64,000 nt of DNA, taken from positions 1-64,000 of the forward strand of contig NZ_WWVR01000007.1 of assembly GCF_009883055.1 (NCBI RefSeq), written 5' to 3'. This DNA comes from Blautia sp. BIOML-A1. Lineage in GTDB: Bacteria > Bacillota > Clostridia > Lachnospirales > Lachnospiraceae. Positions 35,326 through 43,570 of the stretch are shown one piece after another. A model generated the notes under the pieces. That model searched no databases. It saw only the letters and a program-made list of their open reading frames with translations, and was not told the DNA's origin. Position 1 is the first letter of the stretch, and the number at the start of each line of letters is the position of its first letter. The position numbers and the translations under genes are program-made.

Positions 35326-37965
35326 TTAGTGAATCTGCTGCTCCAGGATTCCTGCTGCTGCATCGATTGCTTCCTGTGCTTTTTCCGGATTCTTTCCGCC
35401 GGCCTGAGCCATATTCGGACGTCCGCCGCCGCCACCACCTGCGATCGCTGCGACACCTTTGATCAGATTTCCGGCATGTGCTCCGGCCTTCTGTGCTGCA
35501 TCGGTAGCCATGGCAAGAAGGTTTACTTTGCCGCCATTTACAGCCGCAAGAACAACAACGCCCTCTCCAAGCTTTTCTTTGAGCTGGTCGCCAAGGTCAC
35601 GAAGTCCATTCATGTCAACACCTTCTACTTTGGCAGCAAGAAGCTTCACTCCCTTAATCTCTACAACCTGGTTCATAACATCACCGAGGGATCCCTGTGC
35701 CAGTTTGCTCTTGAGAGATTCATTTTCGCTCTGAAGAGATTTTACTTCTGCCTGAAGATGTGTGATCTTCTCTGCAACTTCTGCCGGCTGAGCCTTAAGA
35801 GCTTTGGCAGCCTCATGCAGCATAGCTTCCTGTTTCTTATAATATTCAATGACCCCGTTTCCTGTCAGTGCCTCGATACGACGTACACCTGCTGCAACAC
35901 CGGCCTCAGAAACGATCTTGAAAAGCATGATGGTGCTTGTATTCTTGACATGTGTACCACCACAGAGTTCTCTTGAGAAATCTCCCATGGATACAACACG
36001 TACTTTCTGATCGTATTTCTCACCAAATAAAGCCATTGCTCCGGATTTCTTGGCTTCCTCAATATCCATAACGTCTGTTACTACAGGAAGAGCTGCCTGA
36101 ATTTCTTTATTTACAAGCGCTTCTGTCTGAACGATCTCTTCCGGTGTCATTGCCTGGAAATGTGCAAAGTCAAAACGAAGTCTGTCCGGAGTTACAAGAG
36201 AACCTTTCTGTTCTACATGAGAACCGAGAACTGTTTTAAGTGCCTTCTGAAGAAGATGTGTTGCACTGTGGTTTTTCTCTGTATCACGGCGTGCCTGTTC
36301 GTTGACTTTAAGAGTTACTGTCTCCCCTGCGGAAAGCATTCCGGATTCCATATGTCCGACATGACCGAATTTACCGCCACGAAGCTTGATGGTATCCTCT
36401 ACCACAAATCTGCCATTTGCAGTCTCGATCACACCGCAGTCACCTTCCTGGCCACCCATGGTAGCGTAGAACGGTGTTTCTTTTACAAATACAGTACCTT
36501 TCTGGCCTTCCATCAGAGAAGCTGCAATCTCTTTCTCTGTCGTAAGAACTGTGATCTCTGAATCATATGCGAGATGATCGTAGCCTACAAATTCTGTGGT
36601 TACATTGACATCGATCTCATCATATACAGTAGCATCAGCTCCCATATAGTTGGTTACCTCACGTGCTGAACGCGCCTTCACTCTCTGCTCTTCCATTGCC
36701 TTCTGGAAGCCGTCTTCATCAATTCCATATCCCTTTTCCTCAAGGATTTCTTTGGTAAGATCAAGAGGGAATCCATAAGTATCATACAGTTTGAATGCAT
36801 TGTCTCCGGAAAGAGTCTTTTCTCCGGCTGCCTTCATCTCTTCTTCCATATCAGCAAGAATGCGTAAGCCCTGATCGATGGTCTTATTAAACTGATTTTC
36901 TTCGTTTGTCAGAACCTTGAAGATAAATTCTTTCTTTTCTTCCAGTTCCGGATAACCTGCCTTGGAACCGTTGATCACTTCTTCACTGAGTTTTGAAAGG
37001 AAGGTTCCCTTGATTCCCAGAAGACGTCCGTGACGGGCAGCACGACGGATCAGACGACGAAGTACATATCCACGGCCTTCGTTTGTCGGCATGATACCAT
37101 CGGAGATCATAAATGTAGCAGAACGGATATGGTCTGTGATCAGACGGATGGAAACATCATCCTGATAGTTTTTCTCGTATTCCTTGCCTGCGATCTCGCA
37201 TACCAGGTTACGAAGTGCACAGATAGTATCCACATCAAAGATAGAATCCACATCCTGTACAACAACTGCCAGACGCTCAAGGCCCATACCTGTATCAATA
37301 TTTTTCTGTTTCAGAGTCGTATAATTTCCATTTCCGTCATTCTCAAACTGTGTGAATACGTTGTTCCATACTTCCATATAACGGTCGCAGTCGCAGCCTA
37401 CTGTACAGCCTGGTTTGCCGCAGCCATATTTCTCTCCACGATCATAGTAGATTTCTGAACAAGGACCGCAGGGACCTGCACCATGCTCCCAGAAGTTATC
37501 CTCTTTCCCAAAACGGAAGATTCTGTCTGCCGGGATTCCTACTTCTTTGTTCCAGATATCAAATGCTTCATCATCCTCCAGGTATACGGATGGATAAAGT
37601 CTGTTCGGATCAAGACCTACAACTTCTGTCAGAAATTCCCAAGACCAGTGAATTGCCTCTTTCTTGAAATAATCTCCAAAAGAAAAGTTTCCAAGCATTT
37701 CAAAGAATGTACCATGACGTGCTGTCTTACCAACATTCTCAATATCACCTGTACGGATACATTTCTGGCATGTGCTGACTCTTGTTCTTGGTGGTTTCTC
37801 CGCACCTGTGAAATATGGTTTCAGTGGAGCCATACCTGCATTGATCAGCAGAAGGCTCTTATCTCCCTGCGGTACCAGAGAGAAGCTTTTCATTACAAGA
37901 TGTCCTTTGCTCTCCATGAAGTCAAGAAACATCTGACGAAGTTCGTTTACCCCGTATTTCTTCAT
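35326..37965 (-). CDS. alaS: Alanyl-tRNA synthetase
   Basis: An 879-aa class II synthetase of normal length. The catalytic domain begins MKKYGVNELRQMFLDFMESK; motif 2 includes TCQKCIRTGDIENVGKTARH. The editing domain has the zinc site HSATHLLQKAL with LCGGTHVKNT, and the C-terminal C-Ala domain contains the glycine run GGGGGGRPNMAQAGG. ATG at 37965 with AGGAGG at 8-base spacing is better than the ATG at 37971. It starts only 12 bases after tyrS, so it is probably under the Tyr T-box upstream of tyrS. Confidence 0.97.
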   Translation of the reverse strand: MKKYGVNELRQMFLDFMESKGHLVMKSFSLVPQGDKSLLLINAGMAPLKPYFTGAEKPPRTRVSTCQKCIRTGDIENVGKTARHGTFFEMLGNFSFGDYFKKEAIHWSWEFLTEVVGLDPNRLYPSVYLEDDEAFDIWNKEVGIPADRIFRFGKEDNFWEHGAGPCGPCSEIYYDRGEKYGCGKPGCTVGCDCDRYMEVWNNVFTQFENDGNGNYTTLKQKNIDTGMGLERLAVVVQDVDSIFDVDTICALRNLVCEIAGKEYEKNYQDDVSIRLITDHIRSATFMISDGIMPTNEGRGYVLRRLIRRAARHGRLLGIKGTFLSKLSEEVINGSKAGYPELEEKKEFIFKVLTNEENQFNKTIDQGLRILADMEEEMKAAGEKTLSGDNAFKLYDTYGFPLDLTKEILEEKGYGIDEDGFQKAMEEQRVKARSAREVTNYMGADATVYDEIDVNVTTEFVGYDHLAYDSEITVLTTEKEIAASLMEGQKGTVFVKETPFYATMGGQEGDCGVIETANGRFVVEDTIKLRGGKFGHVGHMESGMLSAGETVTLKVNEQARRDTEKNHSATHLLQKALKTVLGSHVEQKGSLVTPDRLRFDFAHFQAMTPEEIVQTEALVNKEIQAALPVVTDVMDIEEAKKSGAMALFGEKYDQKVRVVSMGDFSRELCGGTHVKNTSTIMLFKIVSEAGVAAGVRRIEALTGNGVIEYYKKQEAMLHEAAKALKAQPAEVAEKITHLQAEVKSLQSENESLKSKLAQGSLGDVMNQVVEIKGVKLLAAKVEGVDMNGLRDLGDQLKEKLGEGVVVLAAVNGGKVNLLAMATDAAQKAGAHAGNLIKGVAAIAGGGGGGRPNMAQAGGKNPEKAQEAIDAAAGILEQQIH

Positions 37966-37977
37966 GATCATTTCCTC

Positions 37978-39207
37978 CTATTTAACACAAACCTTGTTGA
38001 ATTTCTTCTTACCACGTTTCAGGACAATGCCGTCACCTGTGAGGCTGTCTTTTGCGACAACGTGCTTAATGTCTGTGATCTTCTCGCCATCAATAGAAAC
38101 TCCACCCTGCTCGATCGCACGGCGTCCTTCAGAACGGGTCGGAACAAGGCCTGCTTTGATCAGCATTGTGATAAGATCGATAGTTCCCTCTTCGGTAAAA
38201 TCTTCATCTGTGAGTTCTGTGGTTGGCATATGTGCAGTGTCAGCCCCGCCGGAAAACAGTGCTCTTGCACCTTCCTGCGCTTTCTTTGCTTCCTCCTCAC
38301 CATGAACCAGGTTTGTCAGTTCATATGCAAGGATTTCTTTGGCCTTATTCAGCTGGCTGCCTTCCCATGCTGCCATCTCATCGATCTGCTCGATCGGAAG
38401 GAAGGTAAGAAGACGCATACATTTGATAACATCTGCATCATCCACATTTCTCCAGTACTGATAGAAATCGAACGGAGAAGTCTTGTTCGGATCAAGCCAT
38501 ACAGCACCGGACTGTGTTTTACCCATCTTCTTTCCTTCTGAGTTCAGAAGAAGAGTGATCGTCATGGCATATGCATCCTTGCCAAGCTTACGACGGATCA
38601 GTTCTGTACCGCCAAGCATGTTGCTCCACTGGTCATCTCCACCAAACTGCATATTGCAGCCATATTTCTGGTATAACATGTAAAAGTCGTAGCTCTGCAT
38701 GATCATGTAGTTGAACTCAAGGAAGCTTAAACCTCTCTCCATACGCTGTTTATAGCACTCTGCTGTCAACATACGGTTTACAGAGAAATGTGCTCCTACA
38801 TCGCGAAGCATATCTACATAGTTCAGATCCAGAAGCCAGTCAGCATTGTTGACCATCAGTGCTTTACCATCGGAGAAATCGATGAAACGGGACATCTGTT
38901 TCTTGAAGCAGTCAATGTTGTGCTGGATGGTTTCTTTTGTCATCATCTGACGCATATCTGTTCTTCCGGACGGGTCACCGATCATACCGGTACCGCCGCC
39001 GAGAAGTGCGATCGGACGGTTGCCTGCCATCTGAAGACGTTTCATCAGGCAGAGTGCCATAAAATGTCCTACATGAAGACTGTCTGCTGTAGGGTCAAAG
39101 CCAATGTAGAAGGTTGCCTTTCCGTTATTTACCATTTCTTTGATCTCGTCTTCATCTGTTACCTGGGCAATCAGGCCTCTCGCCTTAAGTTCTTCCCATA
39201 CTGTCAT
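37978..39207 (-). CDS. tyrS: Tyrosyl-tRNA synthetase
   Basis: A 409-aa class I synthetase of the TyrRS type with the Rossmann catalytic domain ([20 protein letters not shown], where HVGH is the HIGH motif; [19 protein letters not shown]; and the [11 protein letters not shown] loop that corresponds to KMSKS) and a C-terminal S4 RNA-binding domain (about 340-405). GGAGGAAC precedes the ATG. It lies directly downstream of a complete T-box leader with a UAC tyrosine specifier. Confidence 0.97.
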   Translation of the reverse strand: MTVWEELKARGLIAQVTDEDEIKEMVNNGKATFYIGFDPTADSLHVGHFMALCLMKRLQMAGNRPIALLGGGTGMIGDPSGRTDMRQMMTKETIQHNIDCFKKQMSRFIDFSDGKALMVNNADWLLDLNYVDMLRDVGAHFSVNRMLTAECYKQRMERGLSFLEFNYMIMQSYDFYMLYQKYGCNMQFGGDDQWSNMLGGTELIRRKLGKDAYAMTITLLLNSEGKKMGKTQSGAVWLDPNKTSPFDFYQYWRNVDDADVIKCMRLLTFLPIEQIDEMAAWEGSQLNKAKEILAYELTNLVHGEEEAKKAQEGARALFSGGADTAHMPTTELTDEDFTEEGTIDLITMLIKAGLVPTRSEGRRAIEQGGVSIDGEKITDIKHVVAKDSLTGDGIVLKRGKKKFNKVCVK

Positions 39208-39225
39208 AATATGTTCCTCCTGTTA

Positions 39226-39474
39226 TTAAAAAAGCCCGGTTCCTGTCCTTCTTAGGACGAGAACCGGGTCCCGTGATACCACCTAACTTCGCAGAAAAAA
39301 CTCCTGCCTCATTGAGCACGATAACGAGTGCCATTCCGTCGCAGCCTACTGCAGAATTTCGGTGCGAAGCTCCGGGATGTATTCACAGCAAGTTCTGCAC
39401 GCGCCTCTCACCGTCCGGCTACTCTCTGTGTGTGTTGCTTCTGTTACTTTTTCCCTTCAAAGCTGTTTCATATA
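39226..39474 (-). promoter_or_regulatory. T-box riboswitch, tyrosine specific
   Basis: The gap of 330 bases upstream of tyrS is a T-box leader. The antiterminator element reads TTAGGTGGTATCACGGG (39286-39270), with TGGT able to pair with the tRNA ACCA end. In the Stem I region the loop GTGAATACATCCCGGAG (minus strand) contains TAC at 39381-39379, a tyrosine codon in the specifier position. The regulated terminator follows. Uncharged tRNA-Tyr should allow read-through into tyrS and alaS. Confidence 0.9.
39228..39268 (-). terminator. T-box regulated terminator
   Basis: Fourteen-base arms CCCGGTTCCTGTCC and GGACGAGAACCGGG with one mismatch, followed on the minus strand by TTTTTT. It ends 20 bases before tyrS and is the OFF structure of the T-box. 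Confidence 0.9.
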
Positions 39475-39482
39475 CTTCTAAA

Positions 39483-39511
39483 AGTATACAAATTGACTTT
39501 TTGTTTGTCAA
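39483..39511 (-). promoter_or_regulatory. tyrS-alaS promoter
   Basis: Minus strand: TTGACA (39511-39506), 17 bases, TATACT (39488-39483). It places the transcript start at the beginning of T-box Stem I. Confidence 0.8.
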
Positions 39512-39537
39512 GTGTGTTTTCTTTCTAGTTTAACAAC

Positions 39538-40278
39538 TTAAAGTGATAAACAGTGCTTCGCATTATCCAGGATTTCCTGCGGATTATCGATAAATATCTC
39601 ATCTGCCGCCTGACGCCCAAACTTCTTTGAAACATAGGCATAGGCATCTCCGATCCTTGTGACACGGCGTTTGCTGCCATGGCAGTCTGAACCAATAAAC
39701 TGTACAAGCTCATCCTCAAGAAGCTTTCCACAGTATTTCTTCACTCCATGTCCGTTTTTTCCGATCACACTGTCTGCGTTGACCTGCATATAGGCTCCCT
39801 TATTTACGAGATACTCAACCAGTTCTATGTCCTTCATGCATTTATAACGCTCAATATGTGCCACGATCGGTTTATATCCACTGGAAAGCAGCTCATATAT
39901 TCTGTCCCTGATATACTTTTCCTCTGTACTTGCAGAGAATTCCGTAAGCACATATCTGGATCCTGCCATCGAATACACTCTGTCAGCGTGCAGGTATTCC
40001 AGCATTTCTACATTCGCATGAAACTCACAGCCCAGAAAGACTTTAAGATCCGGTCCGATCTTTTCGGCAAGTCGTCTTAATACCAGGAAATGTTTTTTGA
40101 CAATCTCCGGCGAGGTCTCAAACATCTCCCGTCTGAAATGCGGAGTTACAATAATTTTACGCACACCCTGCTCATACTCCATCTGAAGCATGGCAAAGGC
40201 TTCTTTCACACTCTGTGCTCCGTCATCTACCAACGGAACTATATGACAGTGCATATCAAACAGTCCTCTGTCTGCCAT
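39538..40278 (-). CDS. CpsB/YwqE-family PHP tyrosine-protein phosphatase
   Basis: A 246-aa manganese-dependent phosphatase of the PHP fold. Metal-binding motifs are clear: FDMHCHIVPLVDDGAQSV, VTPHFRREMF, FLGCEFHAN, VAHIERYKCM and IGSDCHGSKRRV. Relatives dephosphorylate the BY-kinases that control capsule synthesis. No kinase or capsule gene is in the window, so the partner is unknown. It has its own promoter with a palindromic site, and is divergent from the cysteine-rich gene. Confidence 0.92.
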   Translation of the reverse strand: MADRGLFDMHCHIVPLVDDGAQSVKEAFAMLQMEYEQGVRKIIVTPHFRREMFETSPEIVKKHFLVLRRLAEKIGPDLKVFLGCEFHANVEMLEYLHADRVYSMAGSRYVLTEFSASTEEKYIRDRIYELLSSGYKPIVAHIERYKCMKDIELVEYLVNKGAYMQVNADSVIGKNGHGVKKYCGKLLEDELVQFIGSDCHGSKRRVTRIGDAYAYVSKKFGRQAADEIFIDNPQEILDNAKHCLSL

Positions 40279-40301
40279 TCCATCCTCTCCTTTTCTGCTG
40301 T

Positions 40302-40342
40302 ATTACCCGGGTAATTATATCCTATGAACGTTTCTTTTGCAA
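40302..40342 (-). promoter_or_regulatory. cpsB promoter with overlapping palindrome
   Basis: Minus strand: TTGCAA (40342-40337), 17 bases, TATAAT (40319-40314). Immediately downstream and overlapping the -10 by two bases is the perfect 14-base palindrome ATTACCCGGGTAAT (40302-40315), a position typical for a repressor site. Confidence 0.6.
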
Positions 40343-40353
40343 CCGGATTTTAT

Positions 40354-40381
40354 CACACCGGACATCCTTCTCACATAAAAT
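40354..40381 (+). promoter_or_regulatory. Possible sporulation (sigma-K-like) promoter
   Basis: CACA at 40354-40357, 16 bases, CATAAAAT at 40374-40381. This fits the loose mother-cell sigma pattern (AC near -35, CATAnnnT at -10). It lies 33 bases before the cysteine-rich gene. No sigma-A promoter was seen at this position. Confidence 0.35.
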
Positions 40382-40413
40382 GAACTGTAGACAAAAAGCC
40401 GGAGGATTTTATA

Positions 40414-40740
40414 ATGAGTGATTTAGCTGCTACAAACTGTGGGTGCAACAACGATTGTGGATGTAATAACGGGTGCGGATGCGGCAGTGACTGTGGCTGT
40501 GGATGCAGCAACAGCTGTGGATGCGGAACCAGTCTTTTTGGCGGCGGTTCCTCCTGCAGCTGCATTCTCTGGATCATCATTCTTATGTGTTGCTGCGGAA
40601 ATAACGGATATGGCAATAGCTGCGGTGGATGCGGAAATGGTGATAACTGCTGGATCATCCTCGTTCTGCTTCTTCTCTGCGGCGGATACGGCAGCAACAA
40701 TGGCTGCGGTTGTGGATGCGGCAACAACTGTGGATGCTGA
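40414..40740 (+). CDS. Cysteine/glycine/asparagine-rich protein with two hydrophobic segments
   Basis: A 108-aa protein with 25 cysteines (23%), mostly in CGC, CNNGC and GNNC repeats at both ends. Two hydrophobic runs (about residues 51-60, ILWIIILM, and 79-88, WIILVLLLL) break up the cysteine-rich parts. GGAGG at 40401-40405 precedes the ATG. Similar proteins in gut clostridia carry the label chorion-class high-cysteine protein, by composition only. A spore-coat or membrane-associated crosslinked protein is an inference from composition and a possible sporulation promoter. The function is unknown. Confidence 0.8.
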   Translation: MSDLAATNCGCNNDCGCNNGCGCGSDCGCGCSNSCGCGTSLFGGGSSCSCILWIIILMCCCGNNGYGNSCGGCGNGDNCWIILVLLLLCGGYGSNNGCGCGCGNNCGC

Positions 40741-40772
40741 TTCTGTTCCTGTAAGGGCATAACAGGCAAAAA

Positions 40773-40800
40773 GCAGAGGATCATTTCCTCTGCCTTTGTC
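40773..40800 (+). terminator. Terminator of the cysteine-rich gene
   Basis: Perfect eight-base arms GCAGAGGA and TCCTCTGC (40773-40780 and 40786-40793) followed by CTTTGTCTGTCTTTTT. The hairpin overlaps the 3' end of the small convergent gene. Confidence 0.65.
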
Positions 40801-40924
40801 TGTCTTTTTCTGCATTTCGCTCTTTTTCTCTCTGCAGTTTTTTCTGTTTATTTTTCAGACATTCCATGTCCAGTTCATAAAAAGCATTTCCATCCAGTAC
40901 CAGTTTTTCTTTTTTGTCGTCCAT
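40781..40924 (-). CDS. Small charged protein, unknown function
   Basis: A 47-aa frame starting MDDKKEKLVLDGNAFYELDM and continuing as a highly charged helix rich in Lys, Arg, Glu and Gln that ends DRQRQRK. GGAGAGAGG lies upstream of the ATG at normal spacing. The LDGNAFYELD stretch followed by a charged tail suggests a real, conserved small protein, not chance. It converges on the cysteine-rich gene and its 3' end overlaps that gene's terminator. No function can be assigned. Confidence 0.6.
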   Translation of the reverse strand: MDDKKEKLVLDGNAFYELDMECLKNKQKKLQREKERNAEKDRQRQRK

Positions 40925-41035
40925 ACGGATCCTCTCTCCTGTTTTTCCTACCATTTATCTTATGTCAGGCCATGCCTCTCTGTCATAATCTAAAAACAAA
41001 AAGCATATCTTCATATAAAAAAGGAGCCTTATTTT

Positions 41036-41407
41036 ATGGAAGAAGAAATGATCTCCCAGACCAGATTTGACCAGCTGGTTTCTGATGACCAGTCACAGAT
41101 GCTGAAGGCCTTTATTCCATATCTCCCGCCCAGAAGTCAGCAGGTTCTCTCTGTATTTACAAAAGCAAGAGAGCTTTCAAACACCATGGCTCTGTTTCAG
41201 GGCAGACCGCCAGAGATGCAGATCTGCGCCTCTCCTTCTGCTTCTCCTTCGGATCTTTTGGATGATATCCGTAAATTCAGCTATGGCAGAAGCCGGGAAC
41301 AGATCGATCAGATCAGCAATTTTCTCGTGATGATGCAGTTAATGCAGGTTATGAACAGCTCCGGTATGGAAGAAGGTGATACCTCTGGAACAGAACTGGC
41401 AGAATGA
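41036..41407 (+). CDS. Hypothetical helical protein
   Basis: A 123-aa protein, unrecognised. It begins MEEEMISQTRFDQLVSDDQS, has a predicted helical body with a Pro-rich break (FIPYLPPRSQQ) and a Met-rich helix near the end (FLVMMQLMQVM). No signal or membrane segment is seen. AAGGAG precedes the ATG. It overlaps the next gene by 32 bases and, with it, forms a two-gene unit next to the cysteine-rich gene. Confidence 0.65.
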   Translation: MEEEMISQTRFDQLVSDDQSQMLKAFIPYLPPRSQQVLSVFTKARELSNTMALFQGRPPEMQICASPSASPSDLLDDIRKFSYGRSREQIDQISNFLVMMQLMQVMNSSGMEEGDTSGTELAE

Positions 41408-41657
41408 TCCCAGGCTCAATAACATTGACCCGTCAAAACTTGCTCTTCTTCAGAATCTCGCAGGACAAAGCGGAGGCAGATCTCCCTCAGATATGCTTCC
41501 TTTTCTGATGAGTGCAGCTGCACAGGGCAGGCAGAATGGACTTAATTTTTCTCCTGATGAAATTTCAACAATACTGAGTGTTCTTAAAACCGGAAAATCC
41601 CCCAGCGAAGCTGCAAAACTCGATCAGATCGTCCGGCTTATGCGTATGATCCGGTAA
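41376..41657 (+). CDS. Hypothetical helical protein
   Basis: A 93-aa frame with a GTG start, beginning MIPLEQNWQNDPRLNNIDPS. The pattern DPSKLALLQNLAGQ, LPFLMSAAAQG and FSPDEISTILSVLKTGKSPS suggests three helices and a compact soluble fold. The exact start is uncertain because of the 32-base overlap with the preceding gene. It ends in a bidirectional terminator 1 base after the stop. The function is unknown. Confidence 0.6.
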   Translation: MIPLEQNWQNDPRLNNIDPSKLALLQNLAGQSGGRSPSDMLPFLMSAAAQGRQNGLNFSPDEISTILSVLKTGKSPSEAAKLDQIVRLMRMIR

Positions 41658-41693
41658 AAAAATCCCCCACCAGATAACTGTGGGGGATTTTTT
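41656..41693. terminator. Bidirectional terminator
   Basis: AAAAAATCCCCCAC and GTGGGGGATTTTTT arms around a 9-base loop. It ends both the accessory cluster (+) and the cinA operon (-). Confidence 0.85.
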
Positions 41694-41731
41694 CTAATCA
41701 GGAGATACTCCGTAATGTTCCTATAATATAT

Positions 41732-43000
41732 TTATTTTTTCTTATCCGCGCGTTCCATCATACAGTCGCGTAAAAATGCCAGTCCGTGTGCGACGGTCTG
41801 TTCTCTCACTCTCGCACGGTTTCCCTGGAAATGGAACTCTCTCACCCTGGTACAGCCCTTATAGGAGCAGCCCATAAAGACGGTTCCGACAGGTTTTTCT
41901 TTTGTTCCGCCGCCCGGTCCTGCGATTCCTGTAACGGAAAGGCAGATATCCGTCTCTGCCGCCTTACGTCCGCCCTTTGCCATTTCTGCCGCACATTCCT
42001 CGGACACAGCTCCATGCTTCTTAAGCGTGGACTTGCTGACATCAATGCATCTTCTCTTGGCTTTGTTGCTGTAAGTGACCATGCCCTGAAGAAATACCTC
42101 AGAAGCTCCTGATACATTAACGATCCTTGCGGCGATCGCACCACCTGTACAGGACTCTGCCAGAGAAAGTGTCATTTCCTGTTCTTTCAGCATATCTACC
42201 ACAGCTTCCTCCAGAGTTTTGGATTCTTCCGTCGCAAAAACGTTTCTTCCGAATCTTGCCTTCAGTTCTTTGACAACAGGTTTAATGAGTTTCTGACATT
42301 CCTTCTCATTCTTACCCTTGGCGGTAATGCGAAGATGTACCTCACCTGTCTTGGCATACGGTGCGATCGTCGGATTTGTCTGTTTCTCGATCAGGTCCTG
42401 AATTTCCTCTGCAACCTGGCTCTCACCGATCGAGCAGATCTTCACCATCTGAGAATAAATGATCTCCGGCTGTTTCTCACGCAGATACGGGAAAACAGAC
42501 TCTTCAAACATCGGTTTCATCTCACCTGGAGGTCCGGGAAGAAGAATTGCTGTTTTACCCTTTTTCTCAAGGATCAGTCCCGGTGCTGTACCATTATGAT
42601 TATCCAGAACGATCGCCCCCTTTGGAACCATCGCCTGCTTATAATTGTTTGCTGTGATCTTTCTCTGTGGATTGTTCTTCTTGTACTTCTTAAGATATTC
42701 CTCCATCAGCTCTTTGCTGTGAAGATCCTCCACAAGCTTCATTCCCATCACATCAGCCGTGACTTCCTTCGTCAGATCATCCTCTGTCGGTCCGAGACCT
42801 CCTGTCAGAATTACGACATCCGAACGGTCCAGTGCTGTCTGAATGGTTTCCCGCATACGTGCCTCATTGTCGCCCACTACTGTCTGATAATAGACAGACA
42901 GCCCAAGCTGTGCACATTTTTCGGAAAGATATGCACTGTTGGTATTTACAATGTTTCCAAGAAGTATTTCTGTTCCCACAGAAATCAGCTCTGTTATCAT
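41732..43000 (-). CDS. cinA: CinA family nicotinamide-nucleotide amidase
   Basis: A 422-aa protein with an N-terminal MoCF/COG1058 domain (ELISVGTEILLGNIVNTNSA, VILTGGLGPTEDDLTKE) and a C-terminal amidase domain (LSLAESCTGGAIAARIVNV, VTGIAGPGGGTKEKPVGT). Relatives act on NMN or ADP-ribose by-products and have a conserved link to competence. ATG at 43000 with GGAGG at 8-base spacing is preferred to the GTG at 43009. Last gene of the yicC operon. Confidence 0.94.
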   Translation of the reverse strand: MITELISVGTEILLGNIVNTNSAYLSEKCAQLGLSVYYQTVVGDNEARMRETIQTALDRSDVVILTGGLGPTEDDLTKEVTADVMGMKLVEDLHSKELMEEYLKKYKKNNPQRKITANNYKQAMVPKGAIVLDNHNGTAPGLILEKKGKTAILLPGPPGEMKPMFEESVFPYLREKQPEIIYSQMVKICSIGESQVAEEIQDLIEKQTNPTIAPYAKTGEVHLRITAKGKNEKECQKLIKPVVKELKARFGRNVFATEESKTLEEAVVDMLKEQEMTLSLAESCTGGAIAARIVNVSGASEVFLQGMVTYSNKAKRRCIDVSKSTLKKHGAVSEECAAEMAKGGRKAAETDICLSVTGIAGPGGGTKEKPVGTVFMGCSYKGCTRVREFHFQGNRARVREQTVAHGLAFLRDCMMERADKKK

Positions 43001-43027
43001 TTGATACACCTCCTGTTTTGCTGCAGG

Positions 43028-43570
43028 TTATTCCTGCATGGACAGAACGCTGCGGTTCTGCCAGATGTAAGTCATAAGTGAAATAACGGTAAGTGCAAGA
43101 GAGAGCCAGATAAAAATCTGCTCCAGGATCACAAACACAGAAAGATCAAAGTGCAGAATCAACAGAATGATCATGATCATCTGTGATACGGTCTTGAACT
43201 TGCCCCAGTAGTTCGCCGCAATAACAATCCCGTTCTCTGCAGCGATCAGACGAAATCCACTGATAATAAATTCTCTTCCGATAATGATGATCACAAACCA
43301 GGCCGGAAGTCTGCCAAGCTCGATCATACAGATCATTGCAGAGCAGACCAGAAGCTTGTCTGCAAGAGGATCCATAAATTTACCAAAATTCGTCACTAAA
43401 TGATTTTTGCGGGCCAGATATCCGTCAAACCAGTCCGTAATACTTGCTGCCACAAAAAGGATAAGAGAGATATAACGATTTGCCTCTCCACCCCATCCTG
43501 TCAAAAGAAACACTACAAGAAACGGCACCATGATCATTCTTGCCACTGTCAGTTTATTCGGTGTATTCAT
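43028..43570 (-). CDS. pgsA: CDP-diacylglycerol-glycerol-3-phosphate 3-phosphatidyltransferase
   Basis: A 180-aa membrane enzyme making phosphatidylglycerol phosphate. The CDP-alcohol phosphatidyltransferase motif reads DWFDGYLARKNHLVTNFGKF followed by MDPLADK, giving the full DGx2ARx8Gx3Dx3D pattern. Four to five hydrophobic segments are present. Its start overlaps rimO by 17 bases and it precedes cinA; rimO-pgsA-cinA is a conserved firmicute order. Confidence 0.96.
   Translation of the reverse strand: MNTPNKLTVARMIMVPFLVVFLLTGWGGEANRYISLILFVAASITDWFDGYLARKNHLVTNFGKFMDPLADKLLVCSAMICMIELGRLPAWFVIIIIGREFIISGFRLIAAENGIVIAANYWGKFKTVSQMIMIILLILHFDLSVFVILEQIFIWLSLALTVISLMTYIWQNRSVLSMQE

Noticed and set aside
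40423..40815. Minus-strand frame of 130 residues opposite the cysteine-rich gene
   Set aside because: Its Ala/Val/Thr repeats are the mirror of Cys/Gly codons on the plus strand and it has no binding site; the plus-strand frame has GGAGG and a terminator.
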